Assembly (NCBI GenBank): GCA_947479185.1
Contig: CANJYY010000005.1
Span: 1-20,416, forward strand
Source of the DNA: Caulobacteraceae bacterium
GTDB taxonomy: Bacteria > Pseudomonadota > Alphaproteobacteria > Caulobacterales > Caulobacteraceae
DNA: 20,416 nt
Direction: 5' to 3'
Part shown: positions 1-7,111 of the stretch, in pieces
Layout of the letters: every line of letters starts with the position of its first letter
Position numbering within the stretch: the stretch's first letter is position 1
Notes under the pieces: generated by a model
What the model was told of the DNA's origin: nothing
Seen by the model: only the letters and a program-made list of their open reading frames with translations
The model's database searches: none
Position numbers and translations under genes: made by a program

Positions 1-144
1 CTCGATCGGTCGGCGCGACTGTATGATCGCGTCCGCCACCTCGACCGTCGCATGTATGTCGAGGCCTCCGAAACCAGCCTGCCGCACCCGGTCCTGTCGC
101 AGATGGACCGCCTGCGCGACGCGTTCGGCGGCGCGGCGCTCTGA
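1..144 (+). CDS. rcdA: RcdA (DUF1465) C-terminal fragment, 5' end outside window
   Basis: Frame 1 is open from the window edge to TGA at 142-144 and gives the last 47 residues of a protein. The fragment contains RSARLYDRVRHLDRRMY, then a Pro-His-Pro-Val segment and QMDRLRDAFGG. This matches from memory the C-terminal pattern of the DUF1465 family (arginine-rich helix, then a short linker, NPV-like motif and a final amphipathic helix ending in AFG). DUF1465 is the family of RcdA, the Caulobacter adaptor that helps deliver CtrA and other substrates to ClpXP for cell-cycle-timed proteolysis in the cytoplasm. Only the end is visible, so the functional domain cannot be inspected. The family call is fairly good; the equation with the functional RcdA orthologue is inference from family membership and the Caulobacterales setting. 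Confidence 0.62.
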   Translation, partial: LDRSARLYDRVRHLDRRMYVEASETSLPHPVLSQMDRLRDAFGGAAL

Positions 145-219
145 TTGCGGGGTTCGGGACGCGGGCCTGAGGGCCCGCTCCTCACCATGACCAACAAATG
201 TGAAGTCCGCCCCTCTTCG

Positions 220-264
220 TCATCCTGAGGAGCGAGCGCCAAGCGAGCGTCTCGAAGGACGCAC
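220..264. repeat. Dispersed intergenic repeat, copy A
   Basis: This 45-bp stretch reads TCATCCTGAGGAGCGAGC, then a second GCGAGCG run and TCTCGAAGGACGCAC. It lies between the rcdA stop and the rpmE terminator. A related segment at 9240-9282 shares the order CAT..TGAG.AGCG, TCGAA and CGCAC. The pattern resembles a short dispersed intergenic repeat common in alphaproteobacterial genomes. No coding potential is evident. Its function is unknown. Confidence 0.5.
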
Positions 265-276
265 AGACCGGAACAG

Positions 277-313
277 CAAAAAGGCCGGCAGGGTCGCCCC
301 TGCCGGCCTTTTC
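277..313 (-). terminator. Rho-independent terminator of rpmE
   Basis: A perfect 13-bp stem is formed by 281-293 (AAGGCCGGCAGGG) and 298-310 (CCCTGCCGGCCTT) with a 4-nt loop. On the minus strand it is followed by a T-run (complement of the A-run at 278-282). It lies about 25 bases beyond the rpmE stop codon and is the clearest intrinsic terminator in the window. Confidence 0.88.
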
Positions 314-338
314 GAATCTCGTTGGCTGACGCCGACGC

Positions 339-566
339 CTACTTCTTGGCGGTGAAGCCGGCGAACTTGGCGTTGAAGCGCGACACGCGGCCGCCGCGGT
401 CCAGCAGGTGGGCGTTGCCGCCGGTCCAGGCCGGGTGCGTCGACGGGTCGATATCCAGGTTCAGCGTCGCGCCTTCCTTCTGGTAGGTCGAACGCGTCTG
501 GTACGTCGTACCGTTCGTCATCACCACGGTGATGAAGTGATAGTCGGGATGGGTGTCTTGTTTCAT
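339..566 (-). CDS. rpmE: 50S ribosomal protein L31, cysteine-free type
   Basis: The 75-aa protein is a component of the large ribosomal subunit near the subunit interface. It carries the L31 hallmarks: [10 protein letters not shown] at the N-terminus, the TRSTY segment, [14 protein letters not shown] near residues 37-50 and [12 protein letters not shown] near the C-terminus. There is no cysteine at all, so the zinc-binding CxxC of zinc-type L31 is missing; this is usual for alphaproteobacterial L31. The start ATG at 564-566 is chosen by homology, because an upstream in-frame extension on this strand to 818 would overlap the divergent gene and has no L31 similarity. The gene is monocistronic, with a strong terminator just downstream, and is divergent from the ABC transporter gene. 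Confidence 0.96.
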   Translation of the reverse strand: MKQDTHPDYHFITVVMTNGTTYQTRSTYQKEGATLNLDIDPSTHPAWTGGNAHLLDRGGRVSRFNAKFAGFTAKK

Positions 567-675
567 CGGGCGGTCCAACCGACTTAAGAGGAATGTTGAT
601 CTGGCGGCCGAAAGTTCGGGCCACCGAAGAGGCGCGGCTATACAGAAGGGCCGCGACTTAGGCAAGGGGCCGAAC

Positions 676-2520
676 ATGACTGACACCAATGCGGCCGACG
701 CCGTGGCCGACGGACGGCCCAGCGCGGGCGCTGCTCTGGCCCAGAGTCTGACCGAGGAAGCGGCCCGGCGGCCGAAGAGTCGCGACATCAAGAATCTTGC
801 GCCGCTGTTGCCGTTCATCCGCGCGCACTGGCGTCACGCGGCCGCGGCGGGCTTCTTCCTGCTGTTCTCGACCGGCGCCACTCTCAGCATCACCCAGGCC
901 CTGCGACTGGTCGTCGACAAGGGCTTCCTGTCGGCCGACAATCTCAACCGCTACTTCGGTATCGCGGCCATCGTGGTGCTGGTGCTGGCCCTGGCGACCG
1001 CGGCGCGGTTCTATTTCATCACCGTGCTGGGCGAGCGGGTCGTGGCTGACCTGCGCAAGGCCCTCTACCGCCACGTCCTGACGCTCGATCCGTCGTATTT
1101 TCTCAAGACCCGCACCGGTGAGGTGCTGTCGCGCATGACCACCGATGTGACGATCATCGAGAATCTCGTCGGCTCGGCGGCCTCGATCGCCCTGCGCAAC
1201 ATCCTCGGCCTGATCGGGGCGACGGTCATGCTGGCCTTCGTCTCGCCCAAGCTGACCCTGTTCGTGATGCTCGGCGCGCCGCTGCTGATCGCGCCGCTGT
1301 TCCTGTTCGGCCGCCGCGTACGCAGCCTGTCGACCAAGACCCAGGATCGCTTCGCCCAGGCCGTCGGCTTCGCCGGCGAGAGCCTCGACGCCCTCGACAC
1401 GGTGCAGGCGTTCGGTCGCGAAGGTCTGGCCGACAAACGCTTCGGCGACGCGGTCGAGACCGCCTTCCGCACCTCGCTCAGCCGGGTCTTCGCCCGCTCG
1501 CTGATGACCCTGGTGGTCATCGGCCTGGTGTTCGGCGGCATCGGACTGCTGCTGTGGACGGCCGCCCACGCGGTGGTCAACCACACCATGACCGGCGGCC
1601 AGCTGATCCAGTTCCTCGCCCTGTCGGTGTTCGCCGGCGCCTCCGTCGGCGCCCTCGGCGAGGTCTGGGGCGTGGTGCAGCAGGCGTCCGGCGCGATGCA
1701 GCGGATCTTCGAGCTGCTGGCGTCCAAGACCCTGATCGCCGCCCCGGTCCATCCCCGCGCCCTGCCCGTTCCGTCGCGCGGCGAGATCGTCTTCGAGGGT
1801 GTGACCTTCGCCTATCCGGGCAGGCCCGACCTGCCCGCCCTGCGCGGCTTCGACCTCAGCGTGAAGCCCGGCGAGACGGTCGCCCTCGTCGGGCCCTCGG
1901 GCGCGGGCAAGAGCACGGTCCTGCGGCTGCTGCTGCGCTTCTATGACCCCCAGGAGGGCCGCGTCCTGCTGGACGGCGTCGACCTCAAGGACGCCGATCC
2001 GGCCGAGGTCCGCGCGCGGATGGCGCTGGTGTCGCAGGACGCCTCGCTGTTCTCCGGTTCGGCGCTCGACAACATCCGCTTCGGCCGCGAGGACGCGACG
2101 CTGGAGGAGGTCCAGGCCGCCGCCGTGGCCGCCGAGGCCGACGGCTTCATCCGCGCCCTGCCCGAGGGCTACGACACCCCGGTCGGCGAGCGGGCCAAGA
2201 CCCTGTCCGGCGGGCAGAAGCAGCGGCTGGCCATCGCCCGCTCGCTGGTCCGCAACAGCCCAATCCTGCTGCTCGATGAAGCCACCAGCGCCCTGGACGC
2301 CGAGAACGAGCGGCTGGTCCAGAAGGCCCTCGAAGGCGCCATGGGCGACCGCACCACCCTGGTCATCGCCCACCGGCTGGCCACCGTCCTGCGCGCCGAC
2401 CGCATCGTGGTGATGGAGGACGGGCGAGTCGTCGAACAGGGCACCCATACTCAGCTCAGCAAGGCCGGCGGTCTCTACGCCAAGCTGGCGCAGCTGCAGT
2501 TCGGGGTGGAAGCGGCCTAG
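676..2520 (+). CDS. MsbA/ABCB-type ABC exporter (fused membrane and ATPase domains)
   Basis: This is a 614-aa half-transporter that should homodimerise in the inner membrane and export lipids, lipid A precursors or hydrophobic compounds. An N-terminal cytoplasmic stretch of about 45 residues is followed by a six-helix type-I exporter domain (about 50-340). The nucleotide-binding domain shows Walker [10 protein letters not shown] at 406-414, Q-loop Gln454, signature LSGGQ at 510-514, Walker B LLLDEAT at 531-537 and the H-loop His566. The cytoplasmic loop contains AFGREG near 245, typical of the family. The ATG at 676 is preferred over the longer reading from 553 because AAGGGG lies 6 bases upstream and the longer form overlaps rpmE. 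All catalytic motifs are intact. The substrate cannot be told from sequence; MsbA itself is one option and a generic multidrug or lipid exporter another. Confidence 0.93.
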   Translation: MTDTNAADAVADGRPSAGAALAQSLTEEAARRPKSRDIKNLAPLLPFIRAHWRHAAAAGFFLLFSTGATLSITQALRLVVDKGFLSADNLNRYFGIAAIVVLVLALATAARFYFITVLGERVVADLRKALYRHVLTLDPSYFLKTRTGEVLSRMTTDVTIIENLVGSAASIALRNILGLIGATVMLAFVSPKLTLFVMLGAPLLIAPLFLFGRRVRSLSTKTQDRFAQAVGFAGESLDALDTVQAFGREGLADKRFGDAVETAFRTSLSRVFARSLMTLVVIGLVFGGIGLLLWTAAHAVVNHTMTGGQLIQFLALSVFAGASVGALGEVWGVVQQASGAMQRIFELLASKTLIAAPVHPRALPVPSRGEIVFEGVTFAYPGRPDLPALRGFDLSVKPGETVALVGPSGAGKSTVLRLLLRFYDPQEGRVLLDGVDLKDADPAEVRARMALVSQDASLFSGSALDNIRFGREDATLEEVQAAAVAAEADGFIRALPEGYDTPVGERAKTLSGGQKQRLAIARSLVRNSPILLLDEATSALDAENERLVQKALEGAMGDRTTLVIAHRLATVLRADRIVVMEDGRVVEQGTHTQLSKAGGLYAKLAQLQFGVEAA

Positions 2521-2526
2521 GCGCCG

Positions 2527-2555
2527 CTGACCGCCGCCGCGAACTGGGCTAGTCT
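2527..2555 (+). promoter_or_regulatory. Predicted promoter of the QueD-like gene (leaderless)
   Basis: CTGACC at 2527-2532 and TAGTCT at 2550-2555 are separated by 17 bases. Transcription would begin at about 2561-2562, on the ATG itself. The start codon has no recognisable Shine-Dalgarno sequence, which agrees with a leaderless message. The match to consensus is partial. Confidence 0.35.
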
Positions 2556-2561
2556 GACGCC

Positions 2562-3086
2562 ATGGCTTTCTTCTCGACCAAAACCTACGGCGGCGACCGC
2601 GGCCTGTCCTGCGCCATGCGAGCCTGGACGGCCGACAGTCACTGCAACCTGCTGCACGGCTATTCGCTGGGCTTCAAGTTCACCTTCGCGGCCGAACAGC
2701 TCGATCACCGCGGCTGGGTGGTCGACTTCGGCAAGGGCGGCTTCGGGCCGATCCGCGAGTGGCTGCACGCCACCTTCGACCACACCACCCTGGTGGCGAA
2801 GGACGATCCCCACTTCGACGCCTTCGTCGGCCTGCGGGACCTCGGCCTGTGCGACATGCGCGTCCTGCCGGCGGTCAGCTGCGAGCGCATCGCCCAGTTC
2901 GTCTTCGACCACACCCAGCCGATGATCGCCGCCTCGACCAAGGGCCGCTGCTGGATCGTCTCGGTCGAATGCTTCGAGCACGGCGCCAACAGCGCGATCT
3001 ACCAGAACCCCGAGACCGTCCTGCGCCAGATCTCGGCCGAGGCCCTGGCGGCGCTGGTGGCGCGGGAAAGCGACGCGGAATCCTGA
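2562..3086 (+). CDS. 6-pyruvoyl tetrahydropterin synthase / QueD-like protein, divergent metal site
   Basis: The 174-aa protein belongs to the PTPS/QueD (COG0720) fold, whose members convert dihydroneopterin triphosphate to 6-carboxy- or 6-pyruvoyl-tetrahydropterin, for example in the queuosine pathway. Family features are the catalytic-type Cys28 followed by LLHGYS (31-35), VVDFG near 53-57 (VIDF-type), Asp73-His74 in DHTTLV, and Glu137 in VECFEHGANS. Against E. coli QueD recalled from memory, zinc ligands His16 and His33 appear as Cys17 and Tyr34; only the His31 equivalent (His32) is kept. Its length is greater than the ~120 aa of classical QueD because of additional loops around 80-105. 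This divergent subfamily appears common in alphaproteobacteria, so the reaction may differ from that of QueD. It is followed by a convergent gene and an inverted-repeat element. Fold call secure, activity uncertain. Confidence 0.8.
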   Translation: MAFFSTKTYGGDRGLSCAMRAWTADSHCNLLHGYSLGFKFTFAAEQLDHRGWVVDFGKGGFGPIREWLHATFDHTTLVAKDDPHFDAFVGLRDLGLCDMRVLPAVSCERIAQFVFDHTQPMIAASTKGRCWIVSVECFEHGANSAIYQNPETVLRQISAEALAALVARESDAES

Positions 3087-3098
3087 GCCTCGGCGCGG

Positions 3099-3195
3099 GC
3101 CAATACGGGGGCAGTTTACCTATTTCGCGTTCCGAGCGCTCGCCCATCCCAGTGCAGACGTCGGGACGAAATAGGTAAACTGTCCCCGTATTGGC
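3099..3195. repeat. 97-bp inverted-repeat element (REP/MITE-like)
   Basis: The arms at 3099-3127 and 3167-3195 are reverse complements over 29 bases with one mismatch (G at 3111 against A in the other arm). They enclose a 39-base spacer. The arm includes ACGGGG, CAGTTTACC and TATTTCG. It fills nearly all of the space between two convergent genes and its right edge directly touches the DUF885 stop codon. Arms of the GGGGACAGTTTACC kind are known to me as sequences found near IS200-like/REP-associated tyrosine transposases, so a non-autonomous mobile or REP element is likely. It could also act as a bidirectional terminator. Confidence 0.78.
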
Positions 3196-4491
3196 TTACC
3201 GCAGCAGGTCACTCGGCAGCGTCGGGCCGCTGATCACCCATTCCATGGCCTTCCAGCGCGGGTCCGTATCCGGGCCCGCGCGTTCGACGAAGGCGCGGAC
3301 CATGTCCAGCCCGAGGCCGTAGTTGATTACATAGCTGCGGTACTGCTCGCTGAAGGCCACGGTCTGGGCCGCGCGCTTGGCCGAGACCAGGCCGTAGGTC
3401 TGGGTCAGGGCGATCGCCTGCTCCTTGGTGATCCGACCGGACAGGTACTCGCTGGCGATAGTGAAGCGCGCGCCGGCGAGGGCCCTCTGGGCCTCCAGCA
3501 GCGCGTCGTAGCGGGCCGCGTCCTTCGGATCGAGCCCGGCCAGCGGATAGAGGGTCGCGACCTCGAAGGCCCGCTTCTCGTCGCCGGGGAAGGCCAGCTC
3601 GATGCCGTAGTTGGCGCTGCCCTCGGCGATCAGGGATTGCGGTGAAAACAGCGGGTAGACGGTGAACTCGACCCAGCCCTTGCCTTTGCTCAGCCGCGCC
3701 TCGAGCAGCATGTTCAGCACATGGTGGCCCGGATAGCCCTCGTGGCAGCCCAGATCGACCGCGCGGCTGAGGCGCACCGGCAGGTCGGTGTTCACCTGGA
3801 TCAGGCTGGTGGCGTTCCCCTTGTACCAGTTGTAGCCGGACCACGACTTGCCGGTGACGAACTCCAGCGTGAACCGCTCGTCGGCAGGCAGAGCGATGTG
3901 CGCCATCGTGCGCCGGCGGCACTCGGCGATGGCGGCGTCCATGACGGGCTTGAGCCGGTCGGCCGGGATGATGAAGCGGTCATTGAACGCGTCGACCCGT
4001 TGCCACAGCGGCCCGTCGCCGGGGACCAGCGCCTCGATCTTCGCAAGATAGGGATCGTAGGAGGACAACGGCTTGAGCACCGGGCGAACGCCGAACAGCC
4101 CCTCGGCCTCGTCCTCGAAGCTGAGCTTTTCGCCCTGCATCATGCGCAGACGGGTGCGGGCGGCGGTCAACTGGGCCTGCAGGAAGGCGACGCGGCGACG
4201 GTCCCCGGCCGTCAGCTCGGTCGAGCCCTTCGAGGAGGCGAAACCCAGCGCGAAACTCAGGTCATCGACGGCCCTGGCCAAGGCCGGCAGGTCGCGCTTG
4301 CCGGCCTTCGCCGCGGCGGCCCACTCGGCCGGGCCGTAGTAGGCGTCGATGTAGCCGTCCTCATGCTCGCCGATCTCGAGGCTGAGCTTCACATAACGCT
4401 CGGCCAGTTGATCGAGGTTCTGCGCCGCCAGCGCCGGAGTCGCGGCGAGGACAAGGCAGGCGGCGAGCGCGGCGAGGACGAAACGGATCAT
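3196..4491 (-). CDS. Secreted DUF885 family metallopeptidase-like protein
   Basis: This 431-aa protein has a Sec signal peptide (hydrophobic about 4-22, ending ATPALA) and should be periplasmic or outer-surface exposed. The core motif HEGYPGHH places His250-Glu251 and His256, with a probable third metal ligand Glu290 in AEGSANYG. This arrangement is typical of the DUF885 family, thought to be zinc peptidases related to gluzincins; substrate unknown. Length is in the lower range for DUF885 proteins, which often run to 550-600 aa. The ATG at 4489-4491 overlaps the TGA of the upstream phosphodiesterase gene in an ATGA arrangement, so the two are one operon with coupled translation. The 3' end touches the inverted-repeat element. 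Peptidase activity is inferred from the family only. Confidence 0.86.
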   Translation of the reverse strand: MIRFVLAALAACLVLAATPALAAQNLDQLAERYVKLSLEIGEHEDGYIDAYYGPAEWAAAAKAGKRDLPALARAVDDLSFALGFASSKGSTELTAGDRRRVAFLQAQLTAARTRLRMMQGEKLSFEDEAEGLFGVRPVLKPLSSYDPYLAKIEALVPGDGPLWQRVDAFNDRFIIPADRLKPVMDAAIAECRRRTMAHIALPADERFTLEFVTGKSWSGYNWYKGNATSLIQVNTDLPVRLSRAVDLGCHEGYPGHHVLNMLLEARLSKGKGWVEFTVYPLFSPQSLIAEGSANYGIELAFPGDEKRAFEVATLYPLAGLDPKDAARYDALLEAQRALAGARFTIASEYLSGRITKEQAIALTQTYGLVSAKRAAQTVAFSEQYRSYVINYGLGLDMVRAFVERAGPDTDPRWKAMEWVISGPTLPSDLLR

Positions 4492-5546
4492 GCGAGGAAC
4501 GCCTTTCGGGATTCGACGGCCAGTCCGGGGAAATCACTGAACAGGCCGTCCACACCGGCCGCGTACAGCGCCTTGAACATCGCGTCGACATCCCCGTGCA
4601 GGCGGGGGCGCTCGGGGCCCTGTGGGCCCTTCTGGAGCGTCGCAGGCAGGAAGTAATTCTCCGCCCGCACCGTCCAGGGGTGAACCTTCAGCCCAACCTT
4701 GTGCGCATTGGCGACCAGGGCGGTCGGCGGCAGCAGGATCTGGCCGTCGGTCGGCACGATCATCGACTTGTCCGGCCCCACGCCGTCGGCATAGGCGGCA
4801 ATGGCCTTCAGACCATCGGCGGTGACCATGTCGACATACTTCAGGTCCGGCAGATCGGCGGGCGAGCCCTCCGAATCGATCAGCTGCACCAGCGGGGCCT
4901 TTGTCAGGGCGCGGATGGTCTTCAGCGGCCCGACCTCGAAACACTGGACGAACACCTTCGCGCTCTTCGCGTTCAGCCCCTCGGCCTTGAGGGCGTCGGC
5001 CATGCGCTGTTCGAACGGCAGGCCGACCGAGGCGAAGTGGCGCGGGTGCTTCATCTCCGGATAGACGCCGACGCCGGCCGCCTTCGCGATGGCCACGACC
5101 TCGGCGAAGGTCGGGATGGCTTCCTGGCCGTCAAAGGCGGTGTTGGCCGGCCGCAGCTGCGGCAGACGCTCGCGGGCCCGCAGCGTCTTGATCTCGGCGA
5201 GGGTGAAGTCCTCGGTGAACCAGCCGGTGATCGACTGGCCATCGATCACCTTGGTGGTCTTGCGGGCGGCGAACTCAGGCCGGGCCCCGATATCCGTCGT
5301 GCCGCCGATCTCGTTCTCGTGCCGGGCGACCAGATGGCCGTCCTTCGTGATGCACAGGTCCGGCTCGATGAAGTCCGCGCCCTGGGCGATCGCCAGCCGA
5401 TAGGCCATCGGTGTGTGCTCAGGCCGCTCGCCGCTGGCGCCGCGATGGCCGATGACGATGGGCCGCGGCCGGTGCGGACGGGCGAAGGCGGGGCTGGCGG
5501 CCATGGCGAGACTCGCGGCGGCGAGGGAGCGTCGGGTAAGGGTCAT
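4488..5546 (-). CDS. Periplasmic glycerophosphodiester phosphodiesterase (GlpQ-like)
   Basis: The 352-aa protein should hydrolyse glycerophosphodiesters from phospholipid turnover to glycerol-3-phosphate and an alcohol. The N-terminus LTRRSLAAAS with a following hydrophobic stretch ending in AFA looks like a twin-arginine (Tat) signal. Catalytic GDPD-fold residues are visible: His34-Arg35 (GHRGASG), Glu43 in RPEHT, Glu61 and Asp63 (FIEPDL), His76 (ARHEN) and Glu168 in VYPEMKHP; the C-terminal GLFSDFPG matches the family end. RPEHT rather than PENT is the GlpQ style, supporting the exported class. It is the first gene of a two-gene operon with the DUF885 gene (4-base overlap). A good promoter lies just upstream, with the -10 element about 8 bases from the ATG. 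Confident family call; exact substrate range unknown. Confidence 0.93.
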   Translation of the reverse strand: MTLTRRSLAAASLAMAASPAFARPHRPRPIVIGHRGASGERPEHTPMAYRLAIAQGADFIEPDLCITKDGHLVARHENEIGGTTDIGARPEFAARKTTKVIDGQSITGWFTEDFTLAEIKTLRARERLPQLRPANTAFDGQEAIPTFAEVVAIAKAAGVGVYPEMKHPRHFASVGLPFEQRMADALKAEGLNAKSAKVFVQCFEVGPLKTIRALTKAPLVQLIDSEGSPADLPDLKYVDMVTADGLKAIAAYADGVGPDKSMIVPTDGQILLPPTALVANAHKVGLKVHPWTVRAENYFLPATLQKGPQGPERPRLHGDVDAMFKALYAAGVDGLFSDFPGLAVESRKAFLA

Positions 5547-5554
5547 GGGGGCCG

Positions 5555-5584
5555 ATTAGCCGCGTCCTGTGACGGGTTCGTCAA
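5555..5584 (-). promoter_or_regulatory. Strong predicted promoter of the GDPD-DUF885 operon (leaderless)
   Basis: On the minus strand TTGACG (complement of 5579-5584) and GCTAAT (complement of 5555-5560) are separated by 18 bases. The predicted start of transcription is near 5548, within a few bases of the ATG at 5546. There is no purine-rich ribosome binding site between them, so the message is probably leaderless or nearly so. Confidence 0.6.
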
Positions 5585-5624
5585 GACACCGCGGACAGGC
5601 TTTAATTTCCGCGCGGGGCGCCCC

Positions 5625-5652
5625 TTGCCGGTCGGTGAAGCCGCCCCTATCT
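5625..5652 (+). promoter_or_regulatory. Predicted promoter of the terC operon
   Basis: TTGCCG at 5625-5630 and CTATCT at 5647-5652 are separated by 16 bases, in the 243-base region between divergent genes. Transcription from about 5659 would give a GC-rich leader of about 130 bases before terC. I could not recognise a known riboswitch in that leader. Confidence 0.4.
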
Positions 5653-5789
5653 CCACGGCGCGGGCCGGGCCCCTCTGACGCAGCGAAAGCGCGTGATGTC
5701 GGACCGCATCGGGTGAGCTCGATGCCGGGTCCAGGAGCGTTTCCACGACCGGCGGCGCCGCGCCACCCATCACACGACGGGAGGGCGAC

Positions 5790-6785
5790 TTGGATTTTCT
5801 GTTCAATATCATGCTGGGGCAGCCGCTCTGGATGTGGCTGGCCTTCATGGGCGTGGTCGCCTTGCTGCTGGCGCTCGACCTTGGCGTTCTGCATCGCGGA
5901 AGCCGCGACATTGGCGTCCGCGAGAGTCTGGTGATGTCGGCGGGCTACATTGCCATCGGGCTGGCGTTCGGCGGCTTCGTCTGGTCTCAGCTCGGCCATC
6001 AGGCCGGCGTCGAGTACGTCACCGGCTTCATCGTCGAAAAGAGTCTGGCGATGGACAACGTGTTCGTCATCGCCCTGATCTTCGGCTTCTTCGCCATTCC
6101 ACGGGACCTGCAACACAGGGTCCTGTTCTGGGGCATTCTAGGCGTCATTGTCCTTCGCGCGATCATGATCGGCGTCGGCGCGACCCTGGTCAGCGAGTTC
6201 GCCTGGCTGCTCTACCTCTTCGCCGCCTTCCTGGTGGCGACCGGAATCAAGATGCTCTGGCCCGGCGGCAAGGAGACGGATCTGGCGGCGAATCCGCTGC
6301 TCAAATGGATGCGTCAACGGTTTCGGGTCACCGACCAGCTGGTGGGGGAACGGTTCTTCGTGCGGCGCCCCGGATCGGGCGGTGGCAAGGCCGTCCTCTG
6401 GGTCACGCCGCTGTTTCTCGCCCTGATCATGATCGAGATCGCCGACGTCATCTTCGCGGTGGACTCGGTCCCGGCGATCTTCGCCATCACCACCGACCCC
6501 TACATCGTCTACACCTCGAACATCTTCGCCATCCTGGGCCTGAGGGCGCTGTATTTCGCGCTGGCGGCGGTGCTGCACCGCTTCGCCTATCTCAAGCAGG
6601 CCCTGGCCTTGCTGCTGGTGTTCATCGGCTCGAAGATCTTCGTCGCCGACCTGCTCGGCCTGGGCAAATTCCCGGCCGAATGGTCGCTCGCCATCACCTT
6701 CGCGATCCTCGCGAGCGGCGTCCTCTACTCGCTCTGGCGCACCCGCGCGCCGCAACCCGCCCCCTCAGTAACCGGAGATAAGTGA
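5790..6785 (+). CDS. TerC family integral membrane protein (Alx/TerC type)
   Basis: This 331-aa polytopic inner-membrane protein belongs to the TerC family, which includes tellurite-resistance TerC and the manganese/alkaline-pH protein Alx. About seven to nine hydrophobic segments are visible. The family signatures are Asp30 (ALDLGVLH), EKSLAMDN at 83-90, and the second half-repeat EIADVIFAVDSVPAI with Glu216, Asp219 and Asp225; these acidic membrane residues are thought to handle cations such as manganese. Translation starts at TTG 5790 with GGGAGGG about 4 bases upstream; a later ATG at 5811 would cut into the first helix. The stop codon overlaps the start of the next gene as TGATG, so expression is coupled with the zinc-ribbon gene and then the carbonic anhydrase gene. 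Family certain; the ion is inferred. Confidence 0.93.
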   Translation: MDFLFNIMLGQPLWMWLAFMGVVALLLALDLGVLHRGSRDIGVRESLVMSAGYIAIGLAFGGFVWSQLGHQAGVEYVTGFIVEKSLAMDNVFVIALIFGFFAIPRDLQHRVLFWGILGVIVLRAIMIGVGATLVSEFAWLLYLFAAFLVATGIKMLWPGGKETDLAANPLLKWMRQRFRVTDQLVGERFFVRRPGSGGGKAVLWVTPLFLALIMIEIADVIFAVDSVPAIFAITTDPYIVYTSNIFAILGLRALYFALAAVLHRFAYLKQALALLLVFIGSKIFVADLLGLGKFPAEWSLAITFAILASGVLYSLWRTRAPQPAPSVTGDK

Positions 6786-7111
6786 TGCCCCTGATCGTCT
6801 GCCCCAACGACAACGCCGCCATGCAATCGGTCAGCCGATCGGGCGTGGAGTTCGACTTCTGCCCGACCTGCCGGGGCGTCTGGCTGGACCGGGGTGAACT
6901 GGAGAAGTTGATGGAAGGCAGCCGCGCGGTCGACATCGACGCCCGGCCCGCCCCGCCGCGCGCGCCGGACCCCGGCTATCGCGCGCCCGAACCGGGCTAT
7001 CGCACGCAGGATCGTCACGATGATCCGCGCTACCGGCGCGATCACGACCACGACGACGACCATCGCCGCCGCAAGAAGCGCGGCTTCGACCTGTTCGACA
7101 TCTTTGATTGA
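6785..7111 (+). CDS. Small zf-TFIIB-type zinc-ribbon protein with charged tail
   Basis: The 108-aa cytoplasmic protein opens with a zf-TFIIB ribbon (about residues 4-41): CPNDNAAM, then CPTCRGVWLDRGELEKLM. The second knuckle CPTC is intact, but the first reads Cys-Pro-Asn-Asp, so only three cysteines are present, with Asp as a possible fourth ligand. After about residue 50 comes a proline- and arginine-rich low-complexity tail with repeats of GYR, then a His/Asp/Arg-rich run and the closing GFDLFDIFD. I do not know a proven function for the family; metal binding or nucleic-acid binding are the usual guesses. ATG 6785-6787 overlaps the terC stop (TGATG) and GGAG lies 7 bases upstream; a GTG at 6782 is an alternative. 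Its own TGA again overlaps the next ATG. Confidence 0.85.
   Translation: MPLIVCPNDNAAMQSVSRSGVEFDFCPTCRGVWLDRGELEKLMEGSRAVDIDARPAPPRAPDPGYRAPEPGYRTQDRHDDPRYRRDHDHDDDHRRRKKRGFDLFDIFD

Noticed and set aside
553..675. N-terminal extension of the ABC transporter
   Set aside because: It overlaps rpmE in antisense, has no ribosome binding site or family similarity, and the ATG at 676 has AAGGGG upstream.
658..2448. 596-aa open frame opposite the ABC transporter
   Set aside because: It is a GC-rich antisense shadow: low-complexity Gly/Gln/Asp/Arg composition, no family resemblance, while the plus strand carries all ABC motifs.
3099..3195. CRISPR array or complete insertion sequence
   Set aside because: Only one inverted pair is present, with no regular direct repeats and no transposase gene inside or nearby.
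5653..5789. Possible manganese (yybP-ykoY) riboswitch before terC
   Set aside because: I looked for the conserved riboswitch core and did not find it; the leader is only GC-rich. A covariance-model search would settle it.
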